From the NCBI RefSeq assembly GCF_000427865.1, contig NZ_ATYV01000018.1, positions 1 through 64,000 of the forward strand: DNA of 64,000 bases. The letters run 5' to 3'. Below are positions 45,138 through 53,178 of this stretch, piece by piece. Origin of the DNA: Corynebacterium sputi DSM 45148 (GTDB lineage Bacteria; Actinomycetota; Actinomycetes; Mycobacteriales; Mycobacteriaceae). Position numbers and translations under genes: made by a program. The first letter of the stretch is position 1. Each line of letters starts with the position of its first letter. The notes beneath the pieces were generated by a model. The model had not been told where the DNA came from, ran no database searches, and saw only the letters and a program-made list of their open reading frames with translations.

Positions 45138-45143
45138 ATTCTA
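45138..45143 (-). promoter_or_regulatory. Candidate -10 box for acyP
   Basis: TAGAAT on the minus strand, 6 nt before the acyP ATG, with no ribosome site between. No clear -35. Confidence 0.45.
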
Positions 45144-45170
45144 CGTACCTAGTCCACGTACCCTCGGGGC

Positions 45171-45602
45171 ATGAGCATCTCCGACGAGACGATCAACGAC
45201 TTCCTCACGTTCTACGCTGCGGCTCTGTCCGACTTCGACGCAGCGACCTCAGCCCAACTATGGGCAACACCTGGAATGGTCCTGGACGACACATTCTCGG
45301 GCACGCTCGTCTCTCACGAGGAGATGGAGCAGGGCCTGCGCCAGGGGTATCCGGTGTATCAGCGGCTCGGGCTTGATTCAGTCGGCCATGAACTCCACGA
45401 GACCAAGCACCTCTCCGAGGCGCTGGTAATGGTGAAGGTGCGATGGCTGTTCTTCGGTGATCAAGGTGAATTGCTTACCGACGCCCACTCCTTCTACATC
45501 CTCCGCAACGAACCAGAAGGCCTGCGTGCGGTGGTCTGCGTGGAAACTGACTCCGCAGAGAAGCTCCGTGAACTAGCTGCGGCCAAGGGTGTGGAACTCT
45601 AA
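45171..45602 (+). CDS. NTF2/SnoaL-like protein
   Basis: A 143-aa soluble protein with the cone-shaped NTF2-like pattern: an N-terminal helix pair (TINDFLTFYAAALSDFD), a strand with MVLDDTFSGTLVSHEEM, then strands HELHETKHL, MVKVRWLFFGDQGELLTDAHSFYILR and LRAVVCVET. Members of this fold range from isomerases to binding proteins, and no catalytic residues can be assigned. It is a single gene, divergent from acyP (39 nt between starts) and convergent with the PhzF-like gene. Confidence 0.65.
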   Translation: MSISDETINDFLTFYAAALSDFDAATSAQLWATPGMVLDDTFSGTLVSHEEMEQGLRQGYPVYQRLGLDSVGHELHETKHLSEALVMVKVRWLFFGDQGELLTDAHSFYILRNEPEGLRAVVCVETDSAEKLRELAAAKGVEL

Positions 45603-45632
45603 CCACTCAGTCGTGGGAGATGAAGCTCAGAA

Positions 45633-46466
45633 TTACGGTGCGGCCATCATCTCGGCGGTGCCAGTAACGGCTACTCCCTCATCGCCACTGGCATCGACGA
45701 CGATTCGGCAGGGCATGTCCATGTCTTCGCCTTGGATGACCACGAACTTTCCGTCCTCAGGCAGCAGTTGATGATCGCGCAGGAATCCGCCAAGGGCAGC
45801 CGCTGCAGCGCCAGTAGCCGGATCCTCGATGACGCCTCCTACGGGGAAGGCGTTACGGGAGTGGATCAAGTCCTCAGCTTCCCGATATAGGAGACTGACG
45901 GTCCCCCAACCGTTCTCCACCATCAGGTCTTTGAGCCCGTCGAAGTCATAGTCCAGATCCGCCAATCGATCCCTACTGTTGGCCCAGACGATCGGATGCC
46001 ATAGACCAGCGAAGGCCAGACCAAGGGGCAGATCCGCAGCGAGATCAGACAGCTCCCAGCCGAGCGCACCCAGAAGCTCCAACAATTCCTGTGGAGCGGC
46101 CACCATGGGAGGAACTGACATCAGCGTTGCGGAGTTTCCACTGTCAGCTTCCACGACAGTGACTTCGATTTCGCCGACGTTGGTGAGGAACAGCAGCTCA
46201 CCTGCTCCGGCTCCATCTTCAGCAAGCGCGACGGCCGTGGCGATTGTGGCGTGTCCGCAGAAATCGACCTCAGCGACGGGACTGAAGTAGCGAACGCGAT
46301 AGGAACCTTCGCCGGCCACGACGAAGGAGGTTTCCGAGTATCCCACCTCGGCCGCGATCGCGAGCATGTCGTCGTCTGTCATTCCGGAGGCATCGAGCAC
46401 CACACCGGCCGGGTTTCCAGAGCCGTCAAGCGAGCAGGTGAAGGCGCGGTAGCGCAGAACGTCCAT
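45633..46466 (-). CDS. PhzF-family isomerase
   Basis: A 277-aa protein of the PhzF/diaminopimelate-epimerase fold. Family marks are FTCSLDGSGNPAGVVL, the catalytic Glu in GYSETSFV, RYFSPVAEVDFCGHATIATA and the second-half GGVIEDPATGAAAAALGGFL. Most non-phenazine members have unknown substrates. No phenazine genes are present, so a housekeeping or detoxifying isomerase is more likely. A TAGAGT box ends 6 nt before its ATG. Confidence 0.88.
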   Translation of the reverse strand: MDVLRYRAFTCSLDGSGNPAGVVLDASGMTDDDMLAIAAEVGYSETSFVVAGEGSYRVRYFSPVAEVDFCGHATIATAVALAEDGAGAGELLFLTNVGEIEVTVVEADSGNSATLMSVPPMVAAPQELLELLGALGWELSDLAADLPLGLAFAGLWHPIVWANSRDRLADLDYDFDGLKDLMVENGWGTVSLLYREAEDLIHSRNAFPVGGVIEDPATGAAAAALGGFLRDHQLLPEDGKFVVIQGEDMDMPCRIVVDASGDEGVAVTGTAEMMAAP

Positions 46467-46472
46467 GAGTGA

Positions 46473-46478
46473 ACTCTA
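46473..46478 (-). promoter_or_regulatory. Candidate -10 box for the PhzF-like gene
   Basis: TAGAGT on the minus strand, 6 nt before the ATG at 46466, with no ribosome site between. No clear -35. Confidence 0.4.
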
Positions 46479-46736
46479 GATCGCCCTCATGAGCTCCTGC
46501 GCCCGAAGAAGAATCAAAGCTCCGATCAGGGCGTGGGTCCGCACTGCCGTCCAAACGCCGCTGAGAGAGCTGCGCTCTTCCTTGACCGCATATTCGCAGG
46601 CTAAACTCTCTGCTGTGATGACCAGTCAGGCCGCGCGCTGCGGCCGCTCCCGAGAAGGCCACCTGGTCGGTTCCTGATCCGCGCTCCTCCTTGTCCACGA
46701 TGCACGCACCACCATCAACGACGACAAGGAGTTTTC

Positions 46737-47111
46737 ATGACCGCACGGTTCAACCACACCATCATCGCCTCGCACGATCCCGCCACCATGGCTCAGTTCT
46801 ATGTCGACCTGCTCGACGCTGAGCCGGTGGACTCATGGGGCCCGTTCACCAATGTCCAGATCGAGGGCGGGGTCATGCTGCAGTTCGCCACCCCGCCGAT
46901 CGATTTTCCACCGCAGCACTACGCATTTTTGCTTGACGACGCCCATTTCGACCGCTCCCTCACCCTCATTCAGGACCGTGGCCTCGCCCATTGGGCAGAT
47001 CCGCAGCGCCAGATGCCTGGACAGATCAACCACGGTCATAACGGCCGAGGCGTCTATCTCCTCGACCCTTCGGGTCACTACCTAGAGCTGATCACCAGCC
47101 CCTACCTATAG
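46737..47111 (+). CDS. VOC-family protein (glyoxalase/dioxygenase fold)
   Basis: A 124-aa single VOC domain: FNHTIIASHDPATMAQFYVDLLD, HYAFLLDDAHFDRSLTLI, GRGVYLLDPSGHYLELIT. Possible metal ligands are His8, His near 60 and Glu near 117, the usual H-H-E layout. The substrate is unknown. AAGGAG lies 5 nt before the ATG. It is the first of three close plus-strand genes (VOC, SRPBCC, GyrI-like). Confidence 0.85.
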   Translation: MTARFNHTIIASHDPATMAQFYVDLLDAEPVDSWGPFTNVQIEGGVMLQFATPPIDFPPQHYAFLLDDAHFDRSLTLIQDRGLAHWADPQRQMPGQINHGHNGRGVYLLDPSGHYLELITSPYL

Positions 47112-47127
47112 AAGGAGGTGTACAGAC

Positions 47128-47610
47128 ATGAAGTACGTAAACGCCGTTGAGATCGACAAGCCTTACGACGAGGTCGCCCGCCTTCTCGCCGACCCCGACA
47201 TTCGACCGCGGTGGCTTCGGGGACTTGTCAGTCATGAACCGCTAAATGGCGCTGACGGTCATGTCGGCACCCGGTCACGGATTGTCTTCCGGGCCGGCAA
47301 GCAGGAAATGGAGTGCACCGAGACAATCACGCGGCGCTCTCCAGTTGACCTCGACTCCATCGGCCAGGCCACCACCGTGTATTTCGAGCGGGAGATCACC
47401 GCGAAGGGCATGTCAAGCAATACCCGCGACAAAATCTCGCACATGGCCGACGGCCGTACCTGCTGGGAGAGCACAGAGGAGTACCGATTCACTGGAGTCA
47501 TGAGGTTTCTCGCGCCTCTGATGCGCGGCGCCTTCGCGAGGCAGTCCCTGCTGCATATGAACGATTTTAAGGCCTTCGCCGAGAACGGGACTGATGTTCG
47601 TGAGCACTGA
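47128..47610 (+). CDS. SRPBCC-family protein
   Basis: A 160-aa START/Bet v1-like hydrophobic-ligand-binding protein. It shows VEIDKPYDEVARLLADPDIRPRWLRGL at the N-terminus, a beta-sheet centre (TRSRIVFRAGKQEMECTETI) and a long C-terminal helix (FLAPLMRGAFARQSLLHMNDFKAFAE). The ligand is unknown. AAGGAGG precedes the ATG. It lies 16 nt after the VOC gene and overlaps the next gene by 17 nt, so the three are one transcript. Confidence 0.82.
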   Translation: MKYVNAVEIDKPYDEVARLLADPDIRPRWLRGLVSHEPLNGADGHVGTRSRIVFRAGKQEMECTETITRRSPVDLDSIGQATTVYFEREITAKGMSSNTRDKISHMADGRTCWESTEEYRFTGVMRFLAPLMRGAFARQSLLHMNDFKAFAENGTDVREH

Positions 47611-48106
47611 CATCGCCACTGAATACCGTGGACCGACTCATTACGTCGGCTTCCCCGTAACTGCTCGTTTCTCCGAATTTGGAGCTGCTGAAGGACCGAA
47701 CAACCTCATTCCACAGGTGTACCAATGGCTCACCGACCACGACATCACTCCCTCTGGAGGTCCGCTCTACATCTATTGGCGATTCGGAGCCGACCACGAT
47801 GAACCTGTCGACTTGATCGTGGCGGTTCCGATCCCAGGCCCTGTCGAACCTTCCCGAGGGCTAATTACCGGACAATTGCCTGCAGGGATCTACATCGTGG
47901 ATCGCTTTGTCGGCCATCCCGACGGCGTTTCGGTGCGTCAGCCTGTCGTCAGAAAGTGGGCCCACGAGCGAGGGCTCAGCCTGTCCAACCCCAATGACGC
48001 TGACGGTGAGCGCTGGACCGGATATGCCGAGCACTATCTCACCGACCCTGCTGAAGAACCAGACCCCTCGCAGTGGACAACAGAGCTGCTGTTCTTAACT
48101 GACTAG
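47594..48106 (+). CDS. GyrI-like effector-binding protein
   Basis: A 170-aa stand-alone GyrI/AraC-effector-binding-like domain. Marks are TEYRGPTHYVGFPVTA, PLYIYWRFGADHDEPVDLIVAVPI and LPAGIYIVDRFVGHPDGV. No DNA-binding domain is present. Such proteins bind or hydrolyse small hydrophobic compounds. The start at ATG 47594 overlaps the SRPBCC gene; a GTG at 47600 is an alternative. Confidence 0.75.
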   Translation: MFVSTDIATEYRGPTHYVGFPVTARFSEFGAAEGPNNLIPQVYQWLTDHDITPSGGPLYIYWRFGADHDEPVDLIVAVPIPGPVEPSRGLITGQLPAGIYIVDRFVGHPDGVSVRQPVVRKWAHERGLSLSNPNDADGERWTGYAEHYLTDPAEEPDPSQWTTELLFLTD

Positions 48107-48109
48107 CCA

Positions 48110-48187
48110 GCCGGGCTCACCGACTCGGCGATAAACGCGTCGAAGTCGAAAGGCTCAGGGGCGCCGTGACGACCTGCTGCACATCAG
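48110..48187 (-). pseudogene. Possible C-terminal gene remnant
   Basis: On the minus strand a short frame reads CAAGRHGAPEPFDFDAFI... and ends at TAG next to the GyrI-like stop, with a TGA before it and no start codon. It looks like the tail of a lost gene rather than random sequence, but it is too short to identify. Confidence 0.25.
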
Positions 48188-48225
48188 TCGAGGACTAGCG
48201 CTGCCACATTCGTTAGATTCGGCGG

Positions 48226-48717
48226 TTACACGATTCGCTGGAAGGCAGTCGCCTGCAGTGCCTGAGCCCGCTCAGCGGATTTATTCAAGGCGCCGCACCA
48301 CTCGGGATATACCCGAAATCCGCGTTTGCCAGGGCGATCATCAGAGGGGGTCACTTTGAGCCTAGACAGCAGGTCCGGGGTGAATTCGAAGACTCCGAAC
48401 CGTTGCTGATCTTCTACGAAGACGAGAAGTCCATCAGTACCGTCGTTCGTATGGAACGGCCAAGTGGTTCCTCCAGGCGATGGGTCCCGCTCCCACACGG
48501 CCACAAATGCTCCCGGCTTGGTCGGAGTGACCCGCGCAGTCCGGATCCGCCATAGGTGAGAACCTCGCCTCACCACTGCCGACTCATAGTCACTGCCCTG
48601 ATCCTCCGGCTGCGGCTCAGACCATTCATCAGGGTCTACCTGGTTACAGGTGAGGTATCGGTAGAAAGCGCTGAATCGTGAGTCCACGGAGATCACAGAC
48701 GCTGGCACTTCGTACAC
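48226..48717 (-). CDS. MepB-family protein
   Basis: A 163-aa protein of the MepB family, named from the staphylococcal mepRAB efflux locus; its role is unknown. Matches include ESAVVRRGSHLWRIRTARVTPTKPGAFVAVWERDP, PFHTNDGTDGLLVFVEDQQRFGVFEF and KRGFRVYPEWCGALNKSAERAQ. The GTG at 48717 overlaps the mutM 3' end by 25 nt; further in-frame GTG codons at 48708 and 48696 are possible starts. No efflux pump is nearby. Confidence 0.8.
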   Translation of the reverse strand: MYEVPASVISVDSRFSAFYRYLTCNQVDPDEWSEPQPEDQGSDYESAVVRRGSHLWRIRTARVTPTKPGAFVAVWERDPSPGGTTWPFHTNDGTDGLLVFVEDQQRFGVFEFTPDLLSRLKVTPSDDRPGKRGFRVYPEWCGALNKSAERAQALQATAFQRIV

Positions 48718-49544
48718 ATGTAGCTTGAGCGGTTCATGAAGCTCTTGCGCAGGATGATGCCGTCGCAGCGGCTGCACCTCTCCCCTTCGCGCCCGTAAAC
48801 CTCCAGGGAGCGGGAGAAGTACCCGGATTCGCCGTTGACGTGGACGTACAGGGCGTCGAAGCTCGTGCCGCCGGCTTCAATCGCTCGGTCCATAACGCCG
48901 CGACCGGCGCGAACCAGTTCGGCGAGTTTGCGGACGGAGATCTCATCGGCGGGCTTCTCTCCATGCACCCGCGCGGCCCACAGCATCTCGTCGGCATAGA
49001 TATTGCCGATGCCGGAGACAACCTCCTGGTTCAGCAGCACGCGCTTGATGCCAGAGGTGCGCCGACGCATTTGGTGCGCCAGGGTCACTGGGTCGACCGA
49101 CTCATCGATCAGGCTCGGTGCGATGTGTACCGCTGGAGCCGGAACGCGGCCGCCGCCGGTCAACGCTGGGACAAGGTCACACGCCCAGACCCAGCCGAAG
49201 GTGCGCTGATCCCGAAAACTGATGACGACGCCGTTATCAAGGGTGAACCGGACTCGTTCATGGCGTCCCGGCGACTCCCCCGGTTCAGGAACGATTATCT
49301 GACCGCTCATACCGAGGTGGATGAGCAGGCAGGAGTCGTCATCAAGAACAGCCCAGAGGTACTTTCCACGCTGATCCAGGCCCAGCACCGTGCGACCAAT
49401 CAGACGGTTTGCCAACTCAGGGGCACCACCTGGCTGACGTCGCACTGCACGGTCGCGCAGCACCTCAACTTCGGTGAATGTGCGACCAAGCACGTGTGGT
49501 TCTAAGCCCACGCGGACGCTGGCGACCTCGGGTAACTCTGGCAT
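48693..49544 (-). CDS. mutM: Formamidopyrimidine-DNA glycosylase
   Basis: Base-excision repair enzyme for 8-oxoguanine and Fapy lesions. The 283-aa product has the catalytic N-terminus PELPEV (Pro2 nucleophile, Glu3), Lys near 61 in QRGKYLWA, the H2TH motif (NQEVVSGIGNIYADEMLW) and a C-terminal four-Cys zinc finger (CSRC...CTKC) with NRSSYMC. It is downstream of rnc in the conserved order, with an 18-nt gap. Confidence 0.95.
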   Translation of the reverse strand: MPELPEVASVRVGLEPHVLGRTFTEVEVLRDRAVRRQPGGAPELANRLIGRTVLGLDQRGKYLWAVLDDDSCLLIHLGMSGQIIVPEPGESPGRHERVRFTLDNGVVISFRDQRTFGWVWACDLVPALTGGGRVPAPAVHIAPSLIDESVDPVTLAHQMRRRTSGIKRVLLNQEVVSGIGNIYADEMLWAARVHGEKPADEISVRKLAELVRAGRGVMDRAIEAGGTSFDALYVHVNGESGYFSRSLEVYGREGERCSRCDGIILRKSFMNRSSYMCTKCQRL

Positions 49545-49562
49545 GGGCAGGACCTCCGGGAC

Positions 49563-50291
49563 TTATGTGAGGGCCTGGTGCGCCTGGTGCGCGGCCTTCA
49601 TCTCCGCTTCCTTCTTGGTGAGCCCTTCACCGGTGCCGCGCACAGCGCCGTCGACGAGAACCTCGACGGTGTAGGTGCGCTCGTGGTCAGGGCCGGCGGA
49701 CTCAAATCGGTACTCAGCAGCCGGGAGCTTTCGGGCGGACAGACGCTCCTGCAGGAGGGTCTTCCAGTCGCGGCCACGGGACTCGGTCGGTGCATTGTCG
49801 ACCATGTCGCTGAAGAGGCGCATGACGGTCTCTCGGGCGATCTCGAAGCCGTGCTCCAGATAGATCGCACCAAGAAGTGCCTCAGTGGTGTCGGCGAGGA
49901 TCGAGTGCTTGTCGCGACCTCCGGTGACCATCTCACCGCGGCCGAGCAGAATCTGCTCGCCCAGGTCCATGGCGCGGGCGACATCCGCCAGCGCATACAT
50001 GTTGACCACAGCAGCACGCATCTTGGAGATGTCCTGCTCGGTGCGCTCTGGGAACCGCCGGAACAGCGCTTCAGCGACACACATGCCCAGCACCGAGTCG
50101 CCCAGGAATTCCAGGCGCTCGTTGTTGGTCAGGTGGCCATTCTCGTTCGCGAAGCTGCGGTGAGTGAGGGCGAGTTTGAGGGTCTCGTCGGGAAGCGAAA
50201 CGCCTAACGACGCCAACAGCGGCGCATGGTCAACCGACTCGAAGGCGGCGCTACGTGCGGCTTCGCCTGTCAGGCGGCGCTTACGGCTCAC
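49563..50291 (-). CDS. rnc: Ribonuclease III
   Basis: Double-strand-specific endoribonuclease for rRNA and mRNA processing. The 242-aa product has the nuclease signature NERLEFLGDSVLGMCVAEAL, the second acidic region (DTTEALLGAIYLEHG) and a C-terminal dsRNA-binding domain (DWKTLLQERL...TKKEAEMKAAHQAHQAL). The GTG start overlaps the yceD stop by 4 nt, so translation is coupled. Confidence 0.96.
   Translation of the reverse strand: MSRKRRLTGEAARSAAFESVDHAPLLASLGVSLPDETLKLALTHRSFANENGHLTNNERLEFLGDSVLGMCVAEALFRRFPERTEQDISKMRAAVVNMYALADVARAMDLGEQILLGRGEMVTGGRDKHSILADTTEALLGAIYLEHGFEIARETVMRLFSDMVDNAPTESRGRDWKTLLQERLSARKLPAAEYRFESAGPDHERTYTVEVLVDGAVRGTGEGLTKKEAEMKAAHQAHQALT
50184..50196 (+). repeat. 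CGTCG-GG-AAGC core word (inside rnc)
   Basis: Core match (CTCGTCGGGAAGC). Confidence 0.5.
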
Positions 50292-50881
50292 TTCTCGGCC
50301 TCGTCGGTCTCAGGCAGGTCGCCGAACTTCTCAGCGAGGGCTGCCCAGCGCGGATCTGCGGGGCGCTCCTCTTCACCGGAGATGCCGTCCGGAGCTGGAA
50401 CGTTCGACTCCTTCGCCTCACAAGAGCCGCCACCGACACGCTCGCAGGTGGGGTTGAACGGCAACGTCGACACGGTCTGGTCGATAACAGCCTGGGTCAT
50501 ATCGGCGAAGTCACCGATCAACTCCGGGGCGTCATCCTCAAGGTCCTCTTCGTCACCATCGACGGCGACGATCAGGCCCTCGCCGGCGCTGAAGACCTGG
50601 GAGACGTGGATCGACACGTTGTCGCTGACTTCGCTGAGGCAGCGGACACAGGAGCCGACGACTCCTGCACTGACGTCGGCGTCGATGAGCACACCGGCAC
50701 CCAATGGGGTGATGTACCCCTCGACGGTCACTTCGGTGCCCTCGGGGATACCGATCATTTCGGCGCCAATGCGCTCGGGGGCGTCACCGACCCGATGGAA
50801 CGGCTGCGGGGTGCCCTCGCGGAGCACCGGGCCGACATCGAAGACGAACGGGGACGTGGAATCGGACAAATCTCTGCTCAT
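50288..50881 (-). CDS. YceD family (DUF177) protein
   Basis: A 197-aa protein linked to 23S rRNA and ribosome assembly in other bacteria. It has the family parts PFVFDVGPVLREGTPQPFHR, EGYITPLGAGVLIDADVSAGVVGSCVRCLSE with a CxxC, an acidic central region and FNPTCERVGGGSCE with a second Cys pair. Usually rpmF (L32) follows; here rnc follows directly with an overlap, as in corynebacteria. The upstream neighbour is the Wag31-like gene. Confidence 0.87.
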   Translation of the reverse strand: MSRDLSDSTSPFVFDVGPVLREGTPQPFHRVGDAPERIGAEMIGIPEGTEVTVEGYITPLGAGVLIDADVSAGVVGSCVRCLSEVSDNVSIHVSQVFSAGEGLIVAVDGDEEDLEDDAPELIGDFADMTQAVIDQTVSTLPFNPTCERVGGGSCEAKESNVPAPDGISGEEERPADPRWAALAEKFGDLPETDEAEK

Positions 50882-50931
50882 GATGCGTTCAGCATACCCG
50901 CCAAAGTCGCCCTACCCGCACCCGCCGGGGC

Positions 50932-51735
50932 CTACCAGCCGCTGTCCTCCTGCGAACGCTCGTACGTGCGGTCTTCACCGGAGTACTGGCTGGCAGATCC
51001 TCCCGTGGCGTACCCGGAGGCACCGGCGCCCTGGCGCAGTGCTGTGCGGTCGCGAGAGACAGTGCGCAGGGTGGACTGCAGGGTGTCTTCGAACTCTGCG
51101 AGCTTGTTGTCGACGAAGGTGTCGCATTCGCTGCGCAGACGGCTGGAATCTGCATGCGCTTCCTCGGAAATGCGGCGTGCCTCCAGCTGGGACTCGCGGA
51201 CCACCTCGGAGTCAGACACGAGGCGCCGCTGTTCGGTGATCGCCTCAGAGATAGACCGGTCGTAGGCCTCGTTTCCGGAGTCAATGAGGCGCTTGGCCTC
51301 TGCAGCAGCGCGTTCGGTGGCCTGGCGGTAGTGGTTCTGGGCGTCGGTGACCAGGCGCTCGGACTCGGAGGTAGCCTCCGAAACCATCGTCTGGGAGCGG
51401 TTCTTGGCATCCTCGAGCATCGCGTGGGCGCGGCTCTGCGAATCCTGGAGCATCTTGTCCGAGCGCACCTGCGCCTCGTCGACCAGACGGTCCGCCTCTT
51501 CCTCGGACTCACGAACAGTGCGAGTTGCCTGCGACTCCGCATCGTCGATGATGGCGTCCCTGTTGTCCAGCACGTCCTGGGCGTCGTCGATTTCGACGGG
51601 CAGCGCATTGCGCAACTCGTCGAGCAACGCCTGCACCTCATGGCGCGGGACCATGCAGTTCTGCGACATCGGAACGCCGCGGGCTTCCTCAACGATGTGG
51701 TTGAGCTGGTCAAGGCACTCAAAGACGCGATACAT
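50932..51735 (-). CDS. DivIVA/Wag31-like coiled-coil protein
   Basis: A 267-aa protein resembling mycobacterial Rv2927c. The short N-terminal domain (MYRVFECLDQLNHIVEEARGVP, VPRHEVQALLDELRNALP) is followed by about 170 residues of near-continuous coiled coil rich in Glu, Arg and Ser. A small Gly/Ser-rich tail ends it. It is probably a scaffold at the membrane or pole, but it is not the main Wag31, which lies in the division cluster. ATG 51735 is the conserved start. Confidence 0.82.
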   Translation of the reverse strand: MYRVFECLDQLNHIVEEARGVPMSQNCMVPRHEVQALLDELRNALPVEIDDAQDVLDNRDAIIDDAESQATRTVRESEEEADRLVDEAQVRSDKMLQDSQSRAHAMLEDAKNRSQTMVSEATSESERLVTDAQNHYRQATERAAAEAKRLIDSGNEAYDRSISEAITEQRRLVSDSEVVRESQLEARRISEEAHADSSRLRSECDTFVDNKLAEFEDTLQSTLRTVSRDRTALRQGAGASGYATGGSASQYSGEDRTYERSQEDSGW

Positions 51736-51807
51736 AGTGAAAACGATAGTCTCAGTTGCCGCGGATGTCCGGCATTGCAGGTGCCGTGGCACCCGCGTTG
51801 TGGGGAC

Positions 51808-52281
51808 CTAACCCATCTTCTGCTTCAGAGCGGCCGCTACCGGCGCCGGGAGCAGTTCGGAGATATCACCGCCGTAGCGGACGACCTCCTTCGCGAGCGT
51901 CGACGAGGTGTAGCCGTACTTCGGGTCCGTCAGCAGGAAAAACGTGTCGACGCCGGACAGGTGGCGGTTCATCTGTGCCATCGGCAGCTCGTACTCGTAG
52001 TCGAGTGAGGAACGCAGTCCCTTCACCAACGTGGTGATGCCGTGTTCGGTTGTGTAATCAACCAGCAACGTCGACCAAGAGTCGATCCTGAGGTTCGGCA
52101 GGTGGTTGGTGCTGAGGCTGATCAAGTCCATGCGCTCATCGACGGTGAACATGCCCTGCTTGTTTGGGTTATGCGTCACCAGGAGAGTGACCTGGTCGAA
52201 CTGGGCGCAGGCACGCTCGGCAATGTCGACGTGGCCCATGGTCATCGGGTCAAAGGAACCGGGGAAACATGCGTGGGTCAT
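51808..52281 (-). CDS. coaD: Phosphopantetheine adenylyltransferase
   Basis: Penultimate enzyme of coenzyme A synthesis. The 157-aa product is of normal length and has the nucleotidyltransferase motif CFPGSFDPMTMGHVDI (T/HxGH type) and the second motif TDPKYGYTSSTLAKEVVRYGGDISELLP. ATG 52281 overlaps the rsmD stop by one base (TAATG). rsmD-coaD is a conserved bacterial pair. Confidence 0.96.
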   Translation of the reverse strand: MTHACFPGSFDPMTMGHVDIAERACAQFDQVTLLVTHNPNKQGMFTVDERMDLISLSTNHLPNLRIDSWSTLLVDYTTEHGITTLVKGLRSSLDYEYELPMAQMNRHLSGVDTFFLLTDPKYGYTSSTLAKEVVRYGGDISELLPAPVAAALKQKMG

Positions 52282-52853
52282 TAGTTGTCCGTTCCGACCC
52301 AGATCGCCGTGTCGAAGCGTGCGGCCCCGTGGGTCTTGCGCTTGAGTTTCTGGACGAGTTCCTCGTAGCCAGCCGGCCACACCGTCTCTTCGGACTCGCG
52401 AGCACGCTCGACGGTGACTACCGCATCCTCAGCCAAGGCAGGGCCCAGTGCCACGAGCATCTCGGTGACAGATTCGTTAATGAGCTCATACGGAGGGTCC
52501 GCGATCACGCGATCGAAGTGCCCGGCCGGTGCACCAGCGAGATAGGTCGAGGCCTTCATCTCCGACACCGACACACCCGGCAACTTCACAGTCTCGATGT
52601 TCTTTCGGATCGCATCCAGCGCTGCGCGGTCGGTCTCCACGAGGACGACGCTTTGCGCGCCACGGGACAATGCCTCCAACCCGAGTGCACCGGAGCCGGC
52701 GAACAGGTCCAGCACCCGAGTTCCCTCGATACCGAAGCGCTGCTGCCACGAGGAGAACAGTGCCTCCTTCGCCCGGTCCGCGGTCGGTCGGGTGTGATCG
52801 CCTGCCGGTGCAACCAGTTTCCGGCCACGGGCGATTCCAGCGATGATGCGCAT
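52281..52853 (-). CDS. rsmD: 16S rRNA (guanine966-N2)-methyltransferase
   Basis: SAM-dependent methylase of 16S rRNA G966. The 190-aa product has MRIIAGIARGRKLVAP, TRPTADRAKEALFSSW, the SAM motif LDLFAGSGALGLEALSRGA and the catalytic DPPYEL. It lies between the biotinyl-like gene (one-base TGATG overlap) and coaD (one-base overlap), so the three are translationally coupled. Confidence 0.95.
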   Translation of the reverse strand: MRIIAGIARGRKLVAPAGDHTRPTADRAKEALFSSWQQRFGIEGTRVLDLFAGSGALGLEALSRGAQSVVLVETDRAALDAIRKNIETVKLPGVSVSEMKASTYLAGAPAGHFDRVIADPPYELINESVTEMLVALGPALAEDAVVTVERARESEETVWPAGYEELVQKLKRKTHGAARFDTAIWVGTDN

Positions 52854-53149
52854 CAGTTGTCTTCTCCTTCTTCTGCGGTAGCTCCAGGGGTACTCGGTGC
52901 GATGGTCATTATTCGATCGCCGCCGGTGACATCGGCAAAAGCCTCGACGTCCACATTCAGAACCACCCCAGCGCACGGTGCCTGGACCGGCGCTTCCAGT
53001 TTCACGGCCTCCACGACCGCGACGGTATCGCCCACCGACACCGTCTGCATCGGATCAACCTGCAGATGGACCACACCTGCGAAAGGTGCGTGCACCTCCA
53101 CTGGGTCGGCCGAATCGACCCTTCCTGTGCTGTTCGAACCATTGCTCAT
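52853..53149 (-). CDS. Small biotinyl/lipoyl-carrier-like protein
   Basis: A 98-aa single biotinyl domain: VHAPFAGVVHLQVDPMQTVSVGDTVAVVEAVKLEAPVQAPCAGVV. The site that is EAMKM in normal BCCP reads EAVKL. The acceptor Lys is present but the residue before it is Val. It may be a carrier for an acyl-CoA carboxylase, a poorly biotinylated relative, or a lipoyl-like protein. It sits between recG and rsmD, as in other corynebacteria, without carboxylase genes nearby. Confidence 0.8.
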   Translation of the reverse strand: MSNGSNSTGRVDSADPVEVHAPFAGVVHLQVDPMQTVSVGDTVAVVEAVKLEAPVQAPCAGVVLNVDVEAFADVTGGDRIMTIAPSTPGATAEEGEDN

Positions 53150-53178
53150 GGTTGTTCATCCTACGGGGACACCGGGCC

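Noticed and set aside
46426-46698. Small frames on both strands between the PhzF-like and VOC genes
   Set aside because: No conserved sequence, no convincing ribosome site, Arg-rich composition typical of noise.
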